Shown here piece after piece: positions 9,672 through 18,280 of a DNA stretch of 64,000 bases. The stretch covers positions 87,483 to 151,482 of the forward strand of contig CAJFJA010000005.1 of the NCBI GenBank assembly GCA_904382605.1, read 5' to 3'. The DNA comes from Candidatus Alloclostridium intestinigallinarum (lineage in GTDB: Bacteria; Bacillota; Clostridia; Christensenellales; UBA3700). The notes under the pieces are model-generated. The model was not told where the DNA came from and did not search any database. It worked only from the letters and a program-made list of their open reading frames with translations. Both the position numbers and the translations under genes were made by a program. Numbering within the stretch: the stretch's first letter is position 1; the number at the start of each line of letters is the position of its first letter.

Positions 9672-9744
9672 ACGGGTGACTCGCCGCACCCGTCTGTGGA
9701 CGCTATATTAAAGATATTACTTCTTAAGTATTTTGTTGAATGCA
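9672..9744. other. Short spacer with an inverted repeat
   Basis: AGACGGGTG and CACCCGTCT (about 9675-9701) form a stem directly after the stop codon, but no T-run follows, so terminator function is uncertain. The rest is A+T-rich and shows nothing else. Confidence 0.4.
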
Positions 9745-9834
9745 GAGAGAACGTCTTTCCGCCCTTGCGGTAAAATCCGCACGGCGAATTTCGAGGTGAC
9801 GTTCGCAAAAGCGCGGTTTTGCCGCGCTTTATTT
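9745..9834 (-). repeat. Structured intergenic element, module B, copy 3 (partial)
   Basis: Read on the minus strand, this matches the elements at 53070-53327 and 57209-57520. It has a first stem AAAGCGCGG/CCGCGCTTT, then a hairpin AAATTCGC-CGT-GCGGATTT, then ACC-GCAA-GGG (a GNRA-type loop) and CGGAAAG. The right-hand hairpins of the other copies are absent. It lies between the convergent gene ends of the unknown protein (9671) and glnN (10159). Confidence 0.65.
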
Positions 9835-10160
9835 ACAATATAAAGCATTGCGGAGAAAAAGCCTTGCAGCACTTTTTAGTTACTTCAAGGCGGTTAAGGG
9901 GGCGGCGGCTCGCCGCTTGCCGCGCTTTATTTACAATATAAAGCATTGCGAAGAAAAAGCCTTGAAGCACTTTTCAGTCATTTCAAGGCTTAATCGGCCC
10001 GCGGCGAAATGTTATTTTGCGAAGAACTTATTCCCGTTGACCCTTATCGGGGCGCAACAGCCGCGCTTTCTTTATAACGGATACAGCCGTGCGAAGACGG
10101 CAAGTCATACATTCCCACCTAGCCACTTCAAGGCGGTTAAGGGGGCGGCGGCTCGCCGCT
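9821..10160 (-). repeat. Modular GC-rich repeat array (98-bp direct repeat and 35-bp repeat)
   Basis: A block beginning GCCGCGCTTTATTTACAATA occurs at 9821 and again at 9919, 98 bases apart, with few differences. A 35-base stretch rich in GGC (9883-9917) recurs exactly at 10126-10160 and ends on the glnN stop codon. A further stretch at 10041-10070 is the reverse complement of the core of the 85-bp repeats at 12611. Read on the minus strand, the order of modules parallels the array at 52908-53327. A short open frame here (9848-10192) is repeat sequence, not a gene. Confidence 0.7.
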
Positions 10161-12252
10161 ATTCGTTGACGGAGAAGAGTATTTCGCCGTAAGTGGGCAT
10201 AGGCCAATATTCGGCGGCGGTGAGTTGTTCCATACTGTCGGCGCAGGCGCGGACTTTTTCCATTATCGGAATGACCTTATCCTTATAAGTCATGGACTTT
10301 TTCTCAACGCCCTCGACTTTTTCCGTCTTATCGGTAGCGGCTTTCAGATTGCCCGTCTGCTTATAAGCCTCGGCGACGAGCGAGGAGAGCTTGTTCACCA
10401 TATCCGACTGCGCAGTCATGTTCGCGGCGGGGCAAGCCTTTATTGCGTCGGTAATACTGCGCGAAAGGTCGCCTATATACTTATTCACGGCGGGGATCAC
10501 GTCGCGGATAATCATTTCCTGCATGGTCAGGGATTCTATATGCAGAACTTTGCAGTAGTTATCCAGCATTATCTCCGTTCTGGTGACCACCTCTTCTTCG
10601 GTGAACACGCCGTGGCGCACGAACAGGTCGATATTCTTCTTCGACTTGAACAGAGGCATAGCTTCGGGCGTGGTGCGCAGATTGAGCAGACCGCGGCGTT
10701 CCGCTTCTTTCACCCATTCGTCGGAATAGTTGTTGCCGTTGAATATTATGCGGCGGTGTTTTAAGAAAGTATCTTTTATGATTGCCGTGACTTCGTCCAT
10801 TATGTCGCCCGTGGCGGCGTCCAGTCTGTCGGCGAACTTATCCAGCGAATCGGCGACTATCGTATTGAGCACGATATTCGGTCCGGAGATGGAGAAGGTG
10901 GAACCGAGCATGCGGAACTCGAACTTATTGCCCGTAAACGCGAAAGGCGAAGTGCGGTTGCGGTCGGTGGAGTCCTTGGGGAAGTGCGGCAGTACCTTTA
11001 CGCCCACTTCGACTTCGCACTTCGCGCGCTTGGAGTAGGGTCTGTCTTCCGCTATCGCGCTTAAAATGCCGTCCAGCTCTTCGCCCAGATACATGGACAC
11101 GATTGCGGGCGGAGCCTCGTTCGCGCCCAGACGGTGGTCGTTGCCCGCGCTTGCCACGCAAAGGCGGAGCAGATCCTGATAATCGTCCACAGCCTTTATG
11201 ACCGCCGAGAGGAAGAGCAGGAACTGCGCGTTGTCTTCGGGAGTGCTTCCGGGATCGAGCAGATTTTCGCCCTTGTCCGTGCACATGGACCAGTTGTTGT
11301 GCTTGCCGCTTCCGTTCACGCCGGCAAACGGCTTTTCGTGCAGAAGGCATGCCATGCCGTGGCGCGCCGCCACTTTCTTCATGGTTTCCATAGTCAGCTG
11401 GTTGTGGTCGGTGGCTATGTTGGTGGAGGTGAATATGGGCGCAAGTTCGTGCTGGGCGGGAGCAACTTCGTTGTGCTTGGTCTTGGAGAGTATACCCAGC
11501 TTCCACAGCTCGCGGTCAAGGTCTTTCATGAACTCGCTTACGCGCGTTTTGATCGCACCGAAGTAGTGGTCCTCAAGCTCCTGACCCTTGGGCGCGGGCG
11601 CACCCATGATAGTCCTGCCCGTGTAGACGAGGTCCTTGCGCTTTTCGTATACCTTTCTGTCTATGAGGAAATATTCCTGTTCGGGTCCCACGGTGGTATC
11701 GACGTGTTCCGCGTCCTTGCCGAAAAAGCGGAGTATGCGCAACGCCTGGCGGTTGATTGCCGCCATGGAGCGCAAAAGGGGCGTTTTCTTGTCCAAAGCC
11801 TGACCGCCGTAGGAGCAGAACGCGGTGGGAATGCACAAAGTGCCGTCCTTTATGAACGCGTAAGAGGTGGGGTCCCACGCCGTATAGCCGCGCGCTTCGA
11901 AGGTGGCGCGCAGACCGCCGGAGGGGAAGGAGGAAGCGTCCGGCTCGCCTTTGATAAGTTCCGCACCGGAAAATTCCATTATGACTTTGCCGTTTTTTGC
12001 ACGCGATATGAACGAATCGTGCTTTTCTGCGGTAACGCCCGTCATAGGCTGGAACCAGTGCGTGAAGTGGGTGCAGCCCTTTTCAATCGCCCAGTCCTTC
12101 ATGGCGTTCGCCACCACGTTGGCAACTTCCAGCGAAAGCGAGCGGTCCTCCTTGATGCACCTGTTCAATTCCTTGTAGGTGGCGTTGGGCAGGCGCTCCT
12201 GCATGACCGCGTCGTTGAAAACAAGAGTCCCGAAAATTTCGTTCATGTCCAT
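10159..12252 (-). CDS. glnN: Type III glutamine synthetase
   Basis: Product of 697 residues, the length of the GlnN (GSIII) family, which makes glutamine from glutamate, ammonia and ATP in the cytoplasm. Recognisable parts are [20 protein letters not shown], the ATP/metal region [14 protein letters not shown] and [11 protein letters not shown], and ANEAPPAI. Two adjacent in-frame starts (MDM) are possible. The outer one is preceded by AAGGAGAGG. A promoter on the same strand (12325-12297) fits a monocistronic gene. The stop codon sits exactly at the edge of a 35-base repeat. It is separated from carA by a repeat-rich spacer. Confidence 0.97.
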   Translation of the reverse strand: MDMNEIFGTLVFNDAVMQERLPNATYKELNRCIKEDRSLSLEVANVVANAMKDWAIEKGCTHFTHWFQPMTGVTAEKHDSFISRAKNGKVIMEFSGAELIKGEPDASSFPSGGLRATFEARGYTAWDPTSYAFIKDGTLCIPTAFCSYGGQALDKKTPLLRSMAAINRQALRILRFFGKDAEHVDTTVGPEQEYFLIDRKVYEKRKDLVYTGRTIMGAPAPKGQELEDHYFGAIKTRVSEFMKDLDRELWKLGILSKTKHNEVAPAQHELAPIFTSTNIATDHNQLTMETMKKVAARHGMACLLHEKPFAGVNGSGKHNNWSMCTDKGENLLDPGSTPEDNAQFLLFLSAVIKAVDDYQDLLRLCVASAGNDHRLGANEAPPAIVSMYLGEELDGILSAIAEDRPYSKRAKCEVEVGVKVLPHFPKDSTDRNRTSPFAFTGNKFEFRMLGSTFSISGPNIVLNTIVADSLDKFADRLDAATGDIMDEVTAIIKDTFLKHRRIIFNGNNYSDEWVKEAERRGLLNLRTTPEAMPLFKSKKNIDLFVRHGVFTEEEVVTRTEIMLDNYCKVLHIESLTMQEMIIRDVIPAVNKYIGDLSRSITDAIKACPAANMTAQSDMVNKLSSLVAEAYKQTGNLKAATDKTEKVEGVEKKSMTYKDKVIPIMEKVRACADSMEQLTAAEYWPMPTYGEILFSVNE

Positions 12253-12296
12253 AAATACCTCTCCTTTGTGCGCGCAATAAAAATAAATACAGAATC

Positions 12297-12325
12297 AGTA
12301 TAAAATTTTTGCGGAAAAAAGTAAA
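12297..12325 (-). promoter_or_regulatory. Promoter of glnN
   Basis: On the minus strand TTTACT (12325-12320) and TATACT (12302-12297) are 17 bases apart. Transcription should start near 12290, about 38 bases before the first start codon. Confidence 0.6.
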
Positions 12326-12393
12326 GAAATTTGCGCTTATGCGGATAAAATTCTTCACGCGAAAAATTTTTGGGATTGGAAAGGCAAAAATAA

Positions 12394-12422
12394 TTGAAGA
12401 AATGTTTCCGGTGTGCTATACT
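12394..12422 (+). promoter_or_regulatory. Promoter upstream of a 35-codon ORF and carA
   Basis: TTGAAG (12394-12399) and TATACT (12417-12422) are separated by 17 bases. Transcription should begin near 12429, 20 bases before a GTG with a good ribosome binding site. Confidence 0.65.
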
Positions 12423-12448
12423 ATATAAAATACCTTGAGGAGAAAGCC

Positions 12449-12556
12449 GTGAGAAGGAAAGTTTTGCAGCACGTTACGCCCGGCAAAGTTTTCATCCGTT
12501 CCGAAATATATTCGGAGCTGTGCGGCGTTTTTCCCGAAATAACTGTTTGTATTTGA
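12449..12556 (+). CDS. Possible 35-residue protein or leader peptide
   Basis: A GTG start is preceded by GAGGAG with a 6-base spacer and lies 20 bases downstream of a predicted transcription start. The frame encodes MRRKVLQHVTPGKV... and ends ...FPEITVCI before TGA. A strong terminator hairpin begins within a few bases of the stop. So promoter, ribosome binding site, frame and terminator form a complete small unit. The peptide has a basic start, two Cys and no membrane helix, and I recognise no family. It could be a small protein, or the leader of a transcript that reads through into carA. There is no run of one amino acid of the kind expected in a classical attenuation peptide. Confidence 0.45.
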   Translation: MRRKVLQHVTPGKVFIRSEIYSELCGVFPEITVCI

Positions 12557-12558
12557 CA

Positions 12559-12588
12559 AAAACCTTGGCTTTTCCGCCAAGGTTTTTT
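12559..12588 (+). terminator. Terminator after the 35-codon ORF
   Basis: AACCTTGGC/GCCAAGGTT forms a 9-bp perfect stem with loop TTTTCC, followed by a T-run (12583-12588). It lies between the promoter at 12394 and carA, so it either ends a small unit or acts as an attenuator. Confidence 0.85.
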
Positions 12589-12589
12589 G

Positions 12590-12830
12590 CAACGTGGGAC
12601 GTTGCATCCCTGAAGGTAAGCGCGGCTGCCGCGCCCCGAAGGGAGTACATGGGAATAGCGTTCTCCGCAAAAAATATTGCGTGGCGCTCCACCCATGAAG
12701 GTAAGCGCGGCTGCTGCGCCCCGAAGGGAGTATATGGGAATAGCTTCTTCGCAGGAAAATATTGCGCGGCGCTCCACCCGTGAAGGTAAGCGCGGCTGCC
12801 GCGCCCCGAAGGGAGAATGCGGAAAAGCGG
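12590..12830 (+). repeat. 85-bp tandem repeat, about 2.6 copies
   Basis: The unit starting TGAAGGTAAGCGCGGCTG begins at 12611, 12696 and 12781, exactly 85 bases apart each time. Each contains a GC-rich inverted core and ends CCCCGAAGGGAG, and the copies differ at only a few positions in the core. A preceding 22-base stretch (12590-12611) containing CAACGT-GGG-ACGTTG recurs at 52848-52869 in the end of another gene. The units are too long and lack spacers for CRISPR. No coding function is evident. Confidence 0.85.
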
Positions 12831-12901
12831 TTTTCGCAGGGTAGAGAAAAAATAAGGAAACAACTTCTGAGTAAGAAGAATAAACGAATAAGGACGGGCT
12901 T

Positions 12902-13981
12902 ATGGACAAGGTTTATCTGATTTTGGCAAGCGGCGACGTTTTCGAGGGTACCTCTATCGGCGCGCAGGGAGAAGCCGTGGGCGAGGTGGTGTTCACCACC
13001 GCCATGACCGGCTATCTGGAAACCATCACCGACCCCAGCTATTACGGGCAGATAGTGGTGCAGACATTTCCGCTCATCGGCAACGTGGGCGTTATCCCCG
13101 AGGACTTCGAGAGCAGCGGCATAAGGCTGAAAGGGTATATCGTGCGCGATCTGTGCGAATATCCCTCCAACTTCCGTTGCAAAGGTAAGTTGGGCGATTT
13201 TCTGAAGGAACAGGGTATAATAGGAATTCAGGGAATAGATACCCGCCACCTCACGAAGATAGTGCGCGAAAGGGGCGTTATGAACGGCATAATCACTTCT
13301 TCGCCCAAGCTCACCGCCGCGCAGAAGAAGATGTTGAAGGAATACACCATCAAGGGCGCGGTGCAGGAAACTTCCTGCAAGGAAAAGTATGTGGTTGCCG
13401 CAAGCGGCGAAAAGAAGCGTTCCGTCGCGCTCATCGACTACGGCAGCAAGTCCAATATCGAGCGCGAACTCGTAAAGCGCGGGTGCGAAGTCACGGTGTT
13501 CCCCTGCTCCACTCCCGCGGAAGAGATAATCGCAGGGAAATTTGACGGCGTAATGCTTTCCAACGGCCCCGGCGACCCGGCGGACAACGTGTTTGAAATA
13601 GAGCAGGTGCGCAAAATAATGGATAGTAAACTTCCCGTTTTCGGCATATGCCTGGGCCATCAGCTCATGGCGCTTTCGCAGGGCGCGAAGACGAGCAAGT
13701 TAAAGTACGGCCACCGCGGCGGCAACCAGCCGGCGATGGAAGTGGATACGGGCAGAATTTACGTAACTTCGCAGAACCACGGCTATGCGGTGGACGGTTC
13801 CACCATACCCGCGGGCAAGGGATACGCCAGCTTTATCAACGTAAACGATGGCACCTGCGAGGGCGTGAATTACACCAAGGCGAACGCCTTTTCCGTACAG
13901 TTCCACCCGGAAGCGTGCGCGGGTCCGCTCGATACCCGGTTTTTATTCGACAGATTTATCAGCAGAATGGAGGTGAAGTAA
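12902..13981 (+). CDS. carA: Carbamoyl-phosphate synthase small (glutaminase) subunit
   Basis: Product of 359 residues. It hydrolyses glutamine and passes ammonia to CarB to make carbamoyl phosphate for pyrimidines and arginine. The N-terminal CarA domain (GEVVFTTAMTGYLETITDPSY) is followed by a class I amidotransferase domain with the nucleophile Cys in GICLGHQLMALS near residue 250 and the catalytic His/Glu in VQFHPEA. The ribosome binding site is modest (AAGGACGG). The stop codon abuts the carB start with no gap. I find no clear promoter in the 60 bases before it, so the nearest candidate is the one at 12394. Confidence 0.97.
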   Translation: MDKVYLILASGDVFEGTSIGAQGEAVGEVVFTTAMTGYLETITDPSYYGQIVVQTFPLIGNVGVIPEDFESSGIRLKGYIVRDLCEYPSNFRCKGKLGDFLKEQGIIGIQGIDTRHLTKIVRERGVMNGIITSSPKLTAAQKKMLKEYTIKGAVQETSCKEKYVVAASGEKKRSVALIDYGSKSNIERELVKRGCEVTVFPCSTPAEEIIAGKFDGVMLSNGPGDPADNVFEIEQVRKIMDSKLPVFGICLGHQLMALSQGAKTSKLKYGHRGGNQPAMEVDTGRIYVTSQNHGYAVDGSTIPAGKGYASFINVNDGTCEGVNYTKANAFSVQFHPEACAGPLDTRFLFDRFISRMEVK

Positions 13982-16900
13982 ATGCCGCTCAATAAGAATT
14001 TGCACAAAGTAATGGTGATAGGCTCCGGTCCTATCGTGATAGGTCAGGCAGCGGAATTCGACTATGCGGGAACGCAGGCATGCCGCGCCCTGAAGGAAGA
14101 CGGGCTGGAAGTGGTGCTTGTAAACTCCAACCCCGCGACGATCATGACGGATAACGCGGTGGCGGACAGAATTTATATCGAGCCGCTCACTTTAACCACC
14201 GTCAAGAGGATAATAGAAAAAGAACGTCCCGACAGCCTTTTGTCCACGCTGGGCGGGCAGACGGGTCTTACCCTTTCCATGCAGCTGGCAAAGGAAGGTT
14301 TTCTGGAAAAGATGAACGTCACCCTGCTGGGCGCCGATCCCGAAACCATAGACAGGGCTGAGGACAGGGAACGCTTCAAGGAAACGCTTGCGGAGATAAA
14401 CGAACCCGTCATTCCTTCCGACATAGCAGAGGACATAGATACGGCTATCGACGTGGCAAGAAGGATAGGCTACCCCGTGATAGTGCGCCCCGCATTCACG
14501 CTCGGCGGCAGCGGCGGCGGCATTGCGGAGGACGAAGCGCAGTTTATAGAGATAGCTTCGGGCGGTCTGCGCGTTTCGCCCATTCACCAGATTCTGGTGG
14601 AAAAGTGCATAAGCGGCTGGAAGGAGATAGAGTTCGAGGTGATGCGCGACTCCAAGGGCAACGTAATCACCATCTGCTCCATGGAAAACTTCGACCCCGT
14701 GGGCGTGCACACCGGCGACAGCATAGTCATCGCCCCCGCGGTCACGCTGGCGGATAAGGAATACCAGATGCTGCGTTCTTCCGCGCTCAGGATAGTGGAT
14801 AAACTGAAGGTGAACGGCGGCTGCAACGTGCAGTTCGCCTTGAAGCCCGACTCTTTTGAATATGCGGTTATAGAAGTCAATCCGCGCGTCAGCCGTTCTT
14901 CCGCCCTGGCAAGTAAGGCTACGGGATATCCCATTGCTAAGGTGGCTACCAAAATAGCTATAGGCTACACGCTGGACGAAATTCTGAATAAGGTCACGGG
15001 CAAGACGTACGCCTGCTTCGAACCCGCAATCGACTATGTGGTGGTAAAATTCCCCAAGTGGCCGTTCGACAAATTCTATTACGCAAACCGCAAGCTGGGC
15101 ACGCAGATGAAAGCCACCGGCGAGGTTATGGCGATAGGCACCACGTTCGAACAGGCTATCATGAAAGCCGTGCGCGGCGCGGAAATATCCAAGGACAGCC
15201 TTACGGACAAAAAGTATGCGGGCTGGACGGATTCGCAGGTGTGGGACAAACTTCACGACTGCGACGACGAGAGAATTTTCGTCATATACGAAGCGCTGAA
15301 GAGGGGCGTGGAGATATCCGCAATCAACATGATAACCAAGATAGACCCCTGGTTTATCGCAAAGCTGAAAAAGCTGGTGGATATGGACGCGGAACTTGCT
15401 TCGGGCAAGCTCACCGACGAGCTGTATCTGCGCGCCAAGAAGATGGGTTACCTCGACTCCACGATAGAAAACATAAGCGGACAGAAGGTGGAAAATCCCA
15501 GATACGCTTCCTATAAAATGGTCGACACTTGCGCGGCGGAGTTTGCCGCCCAGACGCCTTACTTCTACTCCACGTACGACGACGAGAACGAGGCGCGCGA
15601 ATTTATCGACAACCTGGGGAGCGACAAGAAGAAGGTGATAGTCTTCGGCTCCGGTCCCATAAGAATAGGCCAGGGCATAGAATTCGACTATGCTTCCGTG
15701 CACTGCGTGTGGGCGCTGAAAAACAAGGGGTACGAAGTGGTCATCGTCAACAACAACCCCGAAACCGTGTCCACCGACTTCGACACCGCCGACAGGCTTT
15801 ATTTCGAGCCGCTTTCCAACGAGGACGTGCTTTCCATAATCAACACGGAAAAGCCGGACGGCGTGGTCGTGGCTTTCGGCGGACAGACGGCTATAAAGCT
15901 GACCAAAATGCTGCGCAAGAAGAATATTCCCATACTCGGCACGCAGGCGGAATACATCGACATGGCGGAGGACAGGGAACGCTTTGACGAACTGCTGGAA
16001 GAGCTGGAAATCAAGCGTCCCCGCGGCTACACCGTCATGACCAAGGAAGAGGCAATCAAGGTGGCGGGCGAGATAGGCTATCCCGCGCTGCTCCGTCCTT
16101 CCTACGTGCTGGGCGGCCAGAACATGGAGATATGCTATTCCGAAGCGGACGTGTCGCAGTACATGGACGTAATACTTGCGCAGAAGATAGAAAATCCCGT
16201 GCTTGTGGATAAGTACCTGATGGGCACGGAGATAGAAGTGGACGCCATCTGCGACGGAGAGGATATTCTCATTCCCGGCGTTATGGAGCACATTGAAAGA
16301 ACGGGTATCCACTCGGGCGACTCCATTGCCGTTTATCCTTCGTGGAACATAAGCGACGAGATGATAGAAAGGATTGTGGACTGCTCGCGCAGGCTGGCGC
16401 TTTCGCTGCACACAATCGGACTTGTGAATATACAGTACCTTATCTATCACGGCGAACTTTACGTTATAGAGGTAAATCCCCGCTCCTCGCGTACCGTACC
16501 TTATATAAGCAAGGTGACGGGCATACCCATGGTCGACCTGGCTACAAGAGCTATCCTCGGCGAAAAGCTGAAGGATATGGGCTTCGGCACGGGGCTGTAC
16601 CGCAACTCGCCTTACGTGGCGGTCAAAGTGCCCGTATTCAGCTTTGAAAAACTGAGCAACGTGGACACCCAGCTGGGACCCGAAATGAAGTCCACCGGCG
16701 AAGTGCTGGGCATAGCCTCCACCCTTGAAGAAGCGCTGTTCAAAGGACTTGTCGCCGCAGGCTACAAGATGCGCAAGAAGGGCGGCGTGTTCATCACCGT
16801 CCGCGACCAGGACAAGGGCGAAATAGGCGAGATAGCGCAGAAGTTCGACGACCTCGGCTACACCATTTACGCCACGGAAGGCACCGCCAACGTGCTTAAA

Positions 16901-18028
16901 AAGGCGGGAATAGACGTGCACGTGGTGGCGAAAATACACCAGAACCAGTTCGACAACAACTTAACGCTTATCGAAAGCGGCAAGGTGAATTACATTATCT
17001 CCACTTCCGCAAAGGGCAAACTGCCCACGCGCGACAGCGTGAAAATACGCCGCAAGGCAATCGAACGCGCAATTCCCTGCCTTACGTCCATAGACACCGC
17101 CGAAGCGGTTGTGAACAGCCTGATGAGCCGCTATTCGGAATACAATACCGAACTTGTGGACATCAACAAACTGCGCACGGGCAAGGTGAAGAGGGAATTC
17201 GTCAAGATGGAAGGCTGCGGCAACGACTACATTTACTTCGACTGCATGAACGGCAACGACCTCGACAACCCCGAAGGTCTGGCGGTAAGGCTTTCCGACA
17301 GGCATTTCGGAATAGGCGGCGACGGAGTCATTCTCATCTGCGATTCCAAGGTTGCGGACGCGAAGATGCGTATGTTCAACCTGGACGGCTCGGAGGGCAG
17401 AATGTGCGGCAACGGCATACGCTGCGTGGCGAAGTACCTTTACGATACGCATGTGGTGAATAAAAAGGAATTCACCGTAGAAACGCTTTCGGGCATTAAG
17501 AACGTCAAGGTGATAACCCGCGCGGGAGAAGTCATACAGGTGCGCGTGGATATGGGCAAGGCGGAATTCGCTCCCGCGGCGGTACCCGTCGCGCTGGACG
17601 GCGAAAACGTAGTCAACCGCGCCGTAAACGTGGGCGGCAAAGAATATAACGTGACCTGCCTGTCCATGGGCAACCCCCACTGCGTGGTATTCCTGCCCGC
17701 CGTAGACAACCTCGACATATCCGGAATCGGACCCGCGTTCGAAGAAAGCGAGCTGTTCCCCGAGGGCGTGAACGTCGAGTTCGTAAAGGTGTTGGACGAC
17801 CACACTTTGAAAATGCGCGTATGGGAGCGCGGCAGCGGCGAAACCTTCGCCTGCGGTACGGGCGCGTGCGCCACGGCGGTCGCGGCATGCCTCAACGGTT
17901 ACTGCAGGAAGGGAGAGGACATCACCGTGCGCCTGCTCGGCGGCGACCTCACCGTCAACTATACCGACGACGCCGTGTATATGACGGGCAACGCGGTCAA
18001 AGTTTTCGACGGCACCGTGGAAATTTAA
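13982..18028 (+). CDS. carB-dapF: Fused carbamoyl-phosphate synthase large subunit and diaminopimelate epimerase
   Basis: One uninterrupted frame of 1348 residues. Residues 1 to about 1060 are a complete CarB: two homologous halves, each with an ATP-grasp domain (starts VMVIGSGPIVIGQAAEFDYA and VIVFGSGPIRIGQGIEFDYA), and the C-terminal MGS-like regulatory domain (GGVFITVRDQDKGE...YATEGTANVL). After a linker of roughly a dozen residues (KLRTGKVKRE), a complete DapF begins near 1072 (FVKMEGCGNDYIYFDC). It keeps both catalytic Cys, in MCGNGIRC and in FACGTGACA. DapF interconverts LL- and meso-diaminopimelate for lysine and cell wall. CarB and DapF catalyse unrelated steps. GGAGGTG precedes the ATG, and a terminator follows. 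Both halves look active from their motifs. Whether the protein is cleaved is unknown. Confidence 0.95.
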   Translation: MPLNKNLHKVMVIGSGPIVIGQAAEFDYAGTQACRALKEDGLEVVLVNSNPATIMTDNAVADRIYIEPLTLTTVKRIIEKERPDSLLSTLGGQTGLTLSMQLAKEGFLEKMNVTLLGADPETIDRAEDRERFKETLAEINEPVIPSDIAEDIDTAIDVARRIGYPVIVRPAFTLGGSGGGIAEDEAQFIEIASGGLRVSPIHQILVEKCISGWKEIEFEVMRDSKGNVITICSMENFDPVGVHTGDSIVIAPAVTLADKEYQMLRSSALRIVDKLKVNGGCNVQFALKPDSFEYAVIEVNPRVSRSSALASKATGYPIAKVATKIAIGYTLDEILNKVTGKTYACFEPAIDYVVVKFPKWPFDKFYYANRKLGTQMKATGEVMAIGTTFEQAIMKAVRGAEISKDSLTDKKYAGWTDSQVWDKLHDCDDERIFVIYEALKRGVEISAINMITKIDPWFIAKLKKLVDMDAELASGKLTDELYLRAKKMGYLDSTIENISGQKVENPRYASYKMVDTCAAEFAAQTPYFYSTYDDENEAREFIDNLGSDKKKVIVFGSGPIRIGQGIEFDYASVHCVWALKNKGYEVVIVNNNPETVSTDFDTADRLYFEPLSNEDVLSIINTEKPDGVVVAFGGQTAIKLTKMLRKKNIPILGTQAEYIDMAEDRERFDELLEELEIKRPRGYTVMTKEEAIKVAGEIGYPALLRPSYVLGGQNMEICYSEADVSQYMDVILAQKIENPVLVDKYLMGTEIEVDAICDGEDILIPGVMEHIERTGIHSGDSIAVYPSWNISDEMIERIVDCSRRLALSLHTIGLVNIQYLIYHGELYVIEVNPRSSRTVPYISKVTGIPMVDLATRAILGEKLKDMGFGTGLYRNSPYVAVKVPVFSFEKLSNVDTQLGPEMKSTGEVLGIASTLEEALFKGLVAAGYKMRKKGGVFITVRDQDKGEIGEIAQKFDDLGYTIYATEGTANVLKKAGIDVHVVAKIHQNQFDNNLTLIESGKVNYIISTSAKGKLPTRDSVKIRRKAIERAIPCLTSIDTAEAVVNSLMSRYSEYNTELVDINKLRTGKVKREFVKMEGCGNDYIYFDCMNGNDLDNPEGLAVRLSDRHFGIGGDGVILICDSKVADAKMRMFNLDGSEGRMCGNGIRCVAKYLYDTHVVNKKEFTVETLSGIKNVKVITRAGEVIQVRVDMGKAEFAPAAVPVALDGENVVNRAVNVGGKEYNVTCLSMGNPHCVVFLPAVDNLDISGIGPAFEESELFPEGVNVEFVKVLDDHTLKMRVWERGSGETFACGTGACATAVAACLNGYCRKGEDITVRLLGGDLTVNYTDDAVYMTGNAVKVFDGTVEI

Positions 18029-18072
18029 GCAAAAAGCGGAATCCGCATTAAAGAAAAGACTGAATCCGCGGG

Positions 18073-18110
18073 GCGGATACGGCGCAAAGCCGTATCCGCT
18101 CTTTGGTTTT
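18073..18110 (+). terminator. Terminator after carB-dapF
   Basis: An 11-bp perfect stem GCGGATACGGC/GCCGTATCCGC (loop GCAAA) is followed by TCTTTGGTTTT. The stem is almost the same as that of the terminator at 41261. Confidence 0.8.
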
Positions 18111-18219
18111 CAGCAGTCTTTCAACGGGCGCAAAGACGGGCGTTGTCCGCTCCGCGTCCGTTTTGCTTAACCTCAGAAAGCGGTATTTTTTAAACTTCAA
18201 TTTATTTTACGCAAAATTG

Positions 18220-18248
18220 TTGCCTTTCTTGTCGAATAGTGGTAGAAT
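18220..18248 (+). promoter_or_regulatory. Promoter of the eleven-gene operon
   Basis: TTGCCT (18220-18225) and TAGAAT (18243-18248) are 17 bases apart. Transcription should start near 18255. This makes the upstream in-frame GTG at 18239 unusable and supports the GTG at 18281 as the first start. Confidence 0.7.
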
Positions 18249-18280
18249 ATGTATTGCATAAAAATATCGGGGGAACAAAA

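Noticed and set aside
9848..10192. Possible 114-residue gene in the spacer before glnN
   Set aside because: It consists of two copies of a direct repeat and overlaps the glnN end. Internal similarity comes from the DNA repeat.
12611..12830. CRISPR-like repeat
   Set aside because: The repeat unit is 85 bp with no unique spacers and no cas genes nearby.
14192..16939. Open frame of 915 codons on the minus strand opposite carB
   Set aside because: It is the mirror of a strongly coding G+C-rich gene, has no ribosome binding site or recognised domain, and carB is certain.
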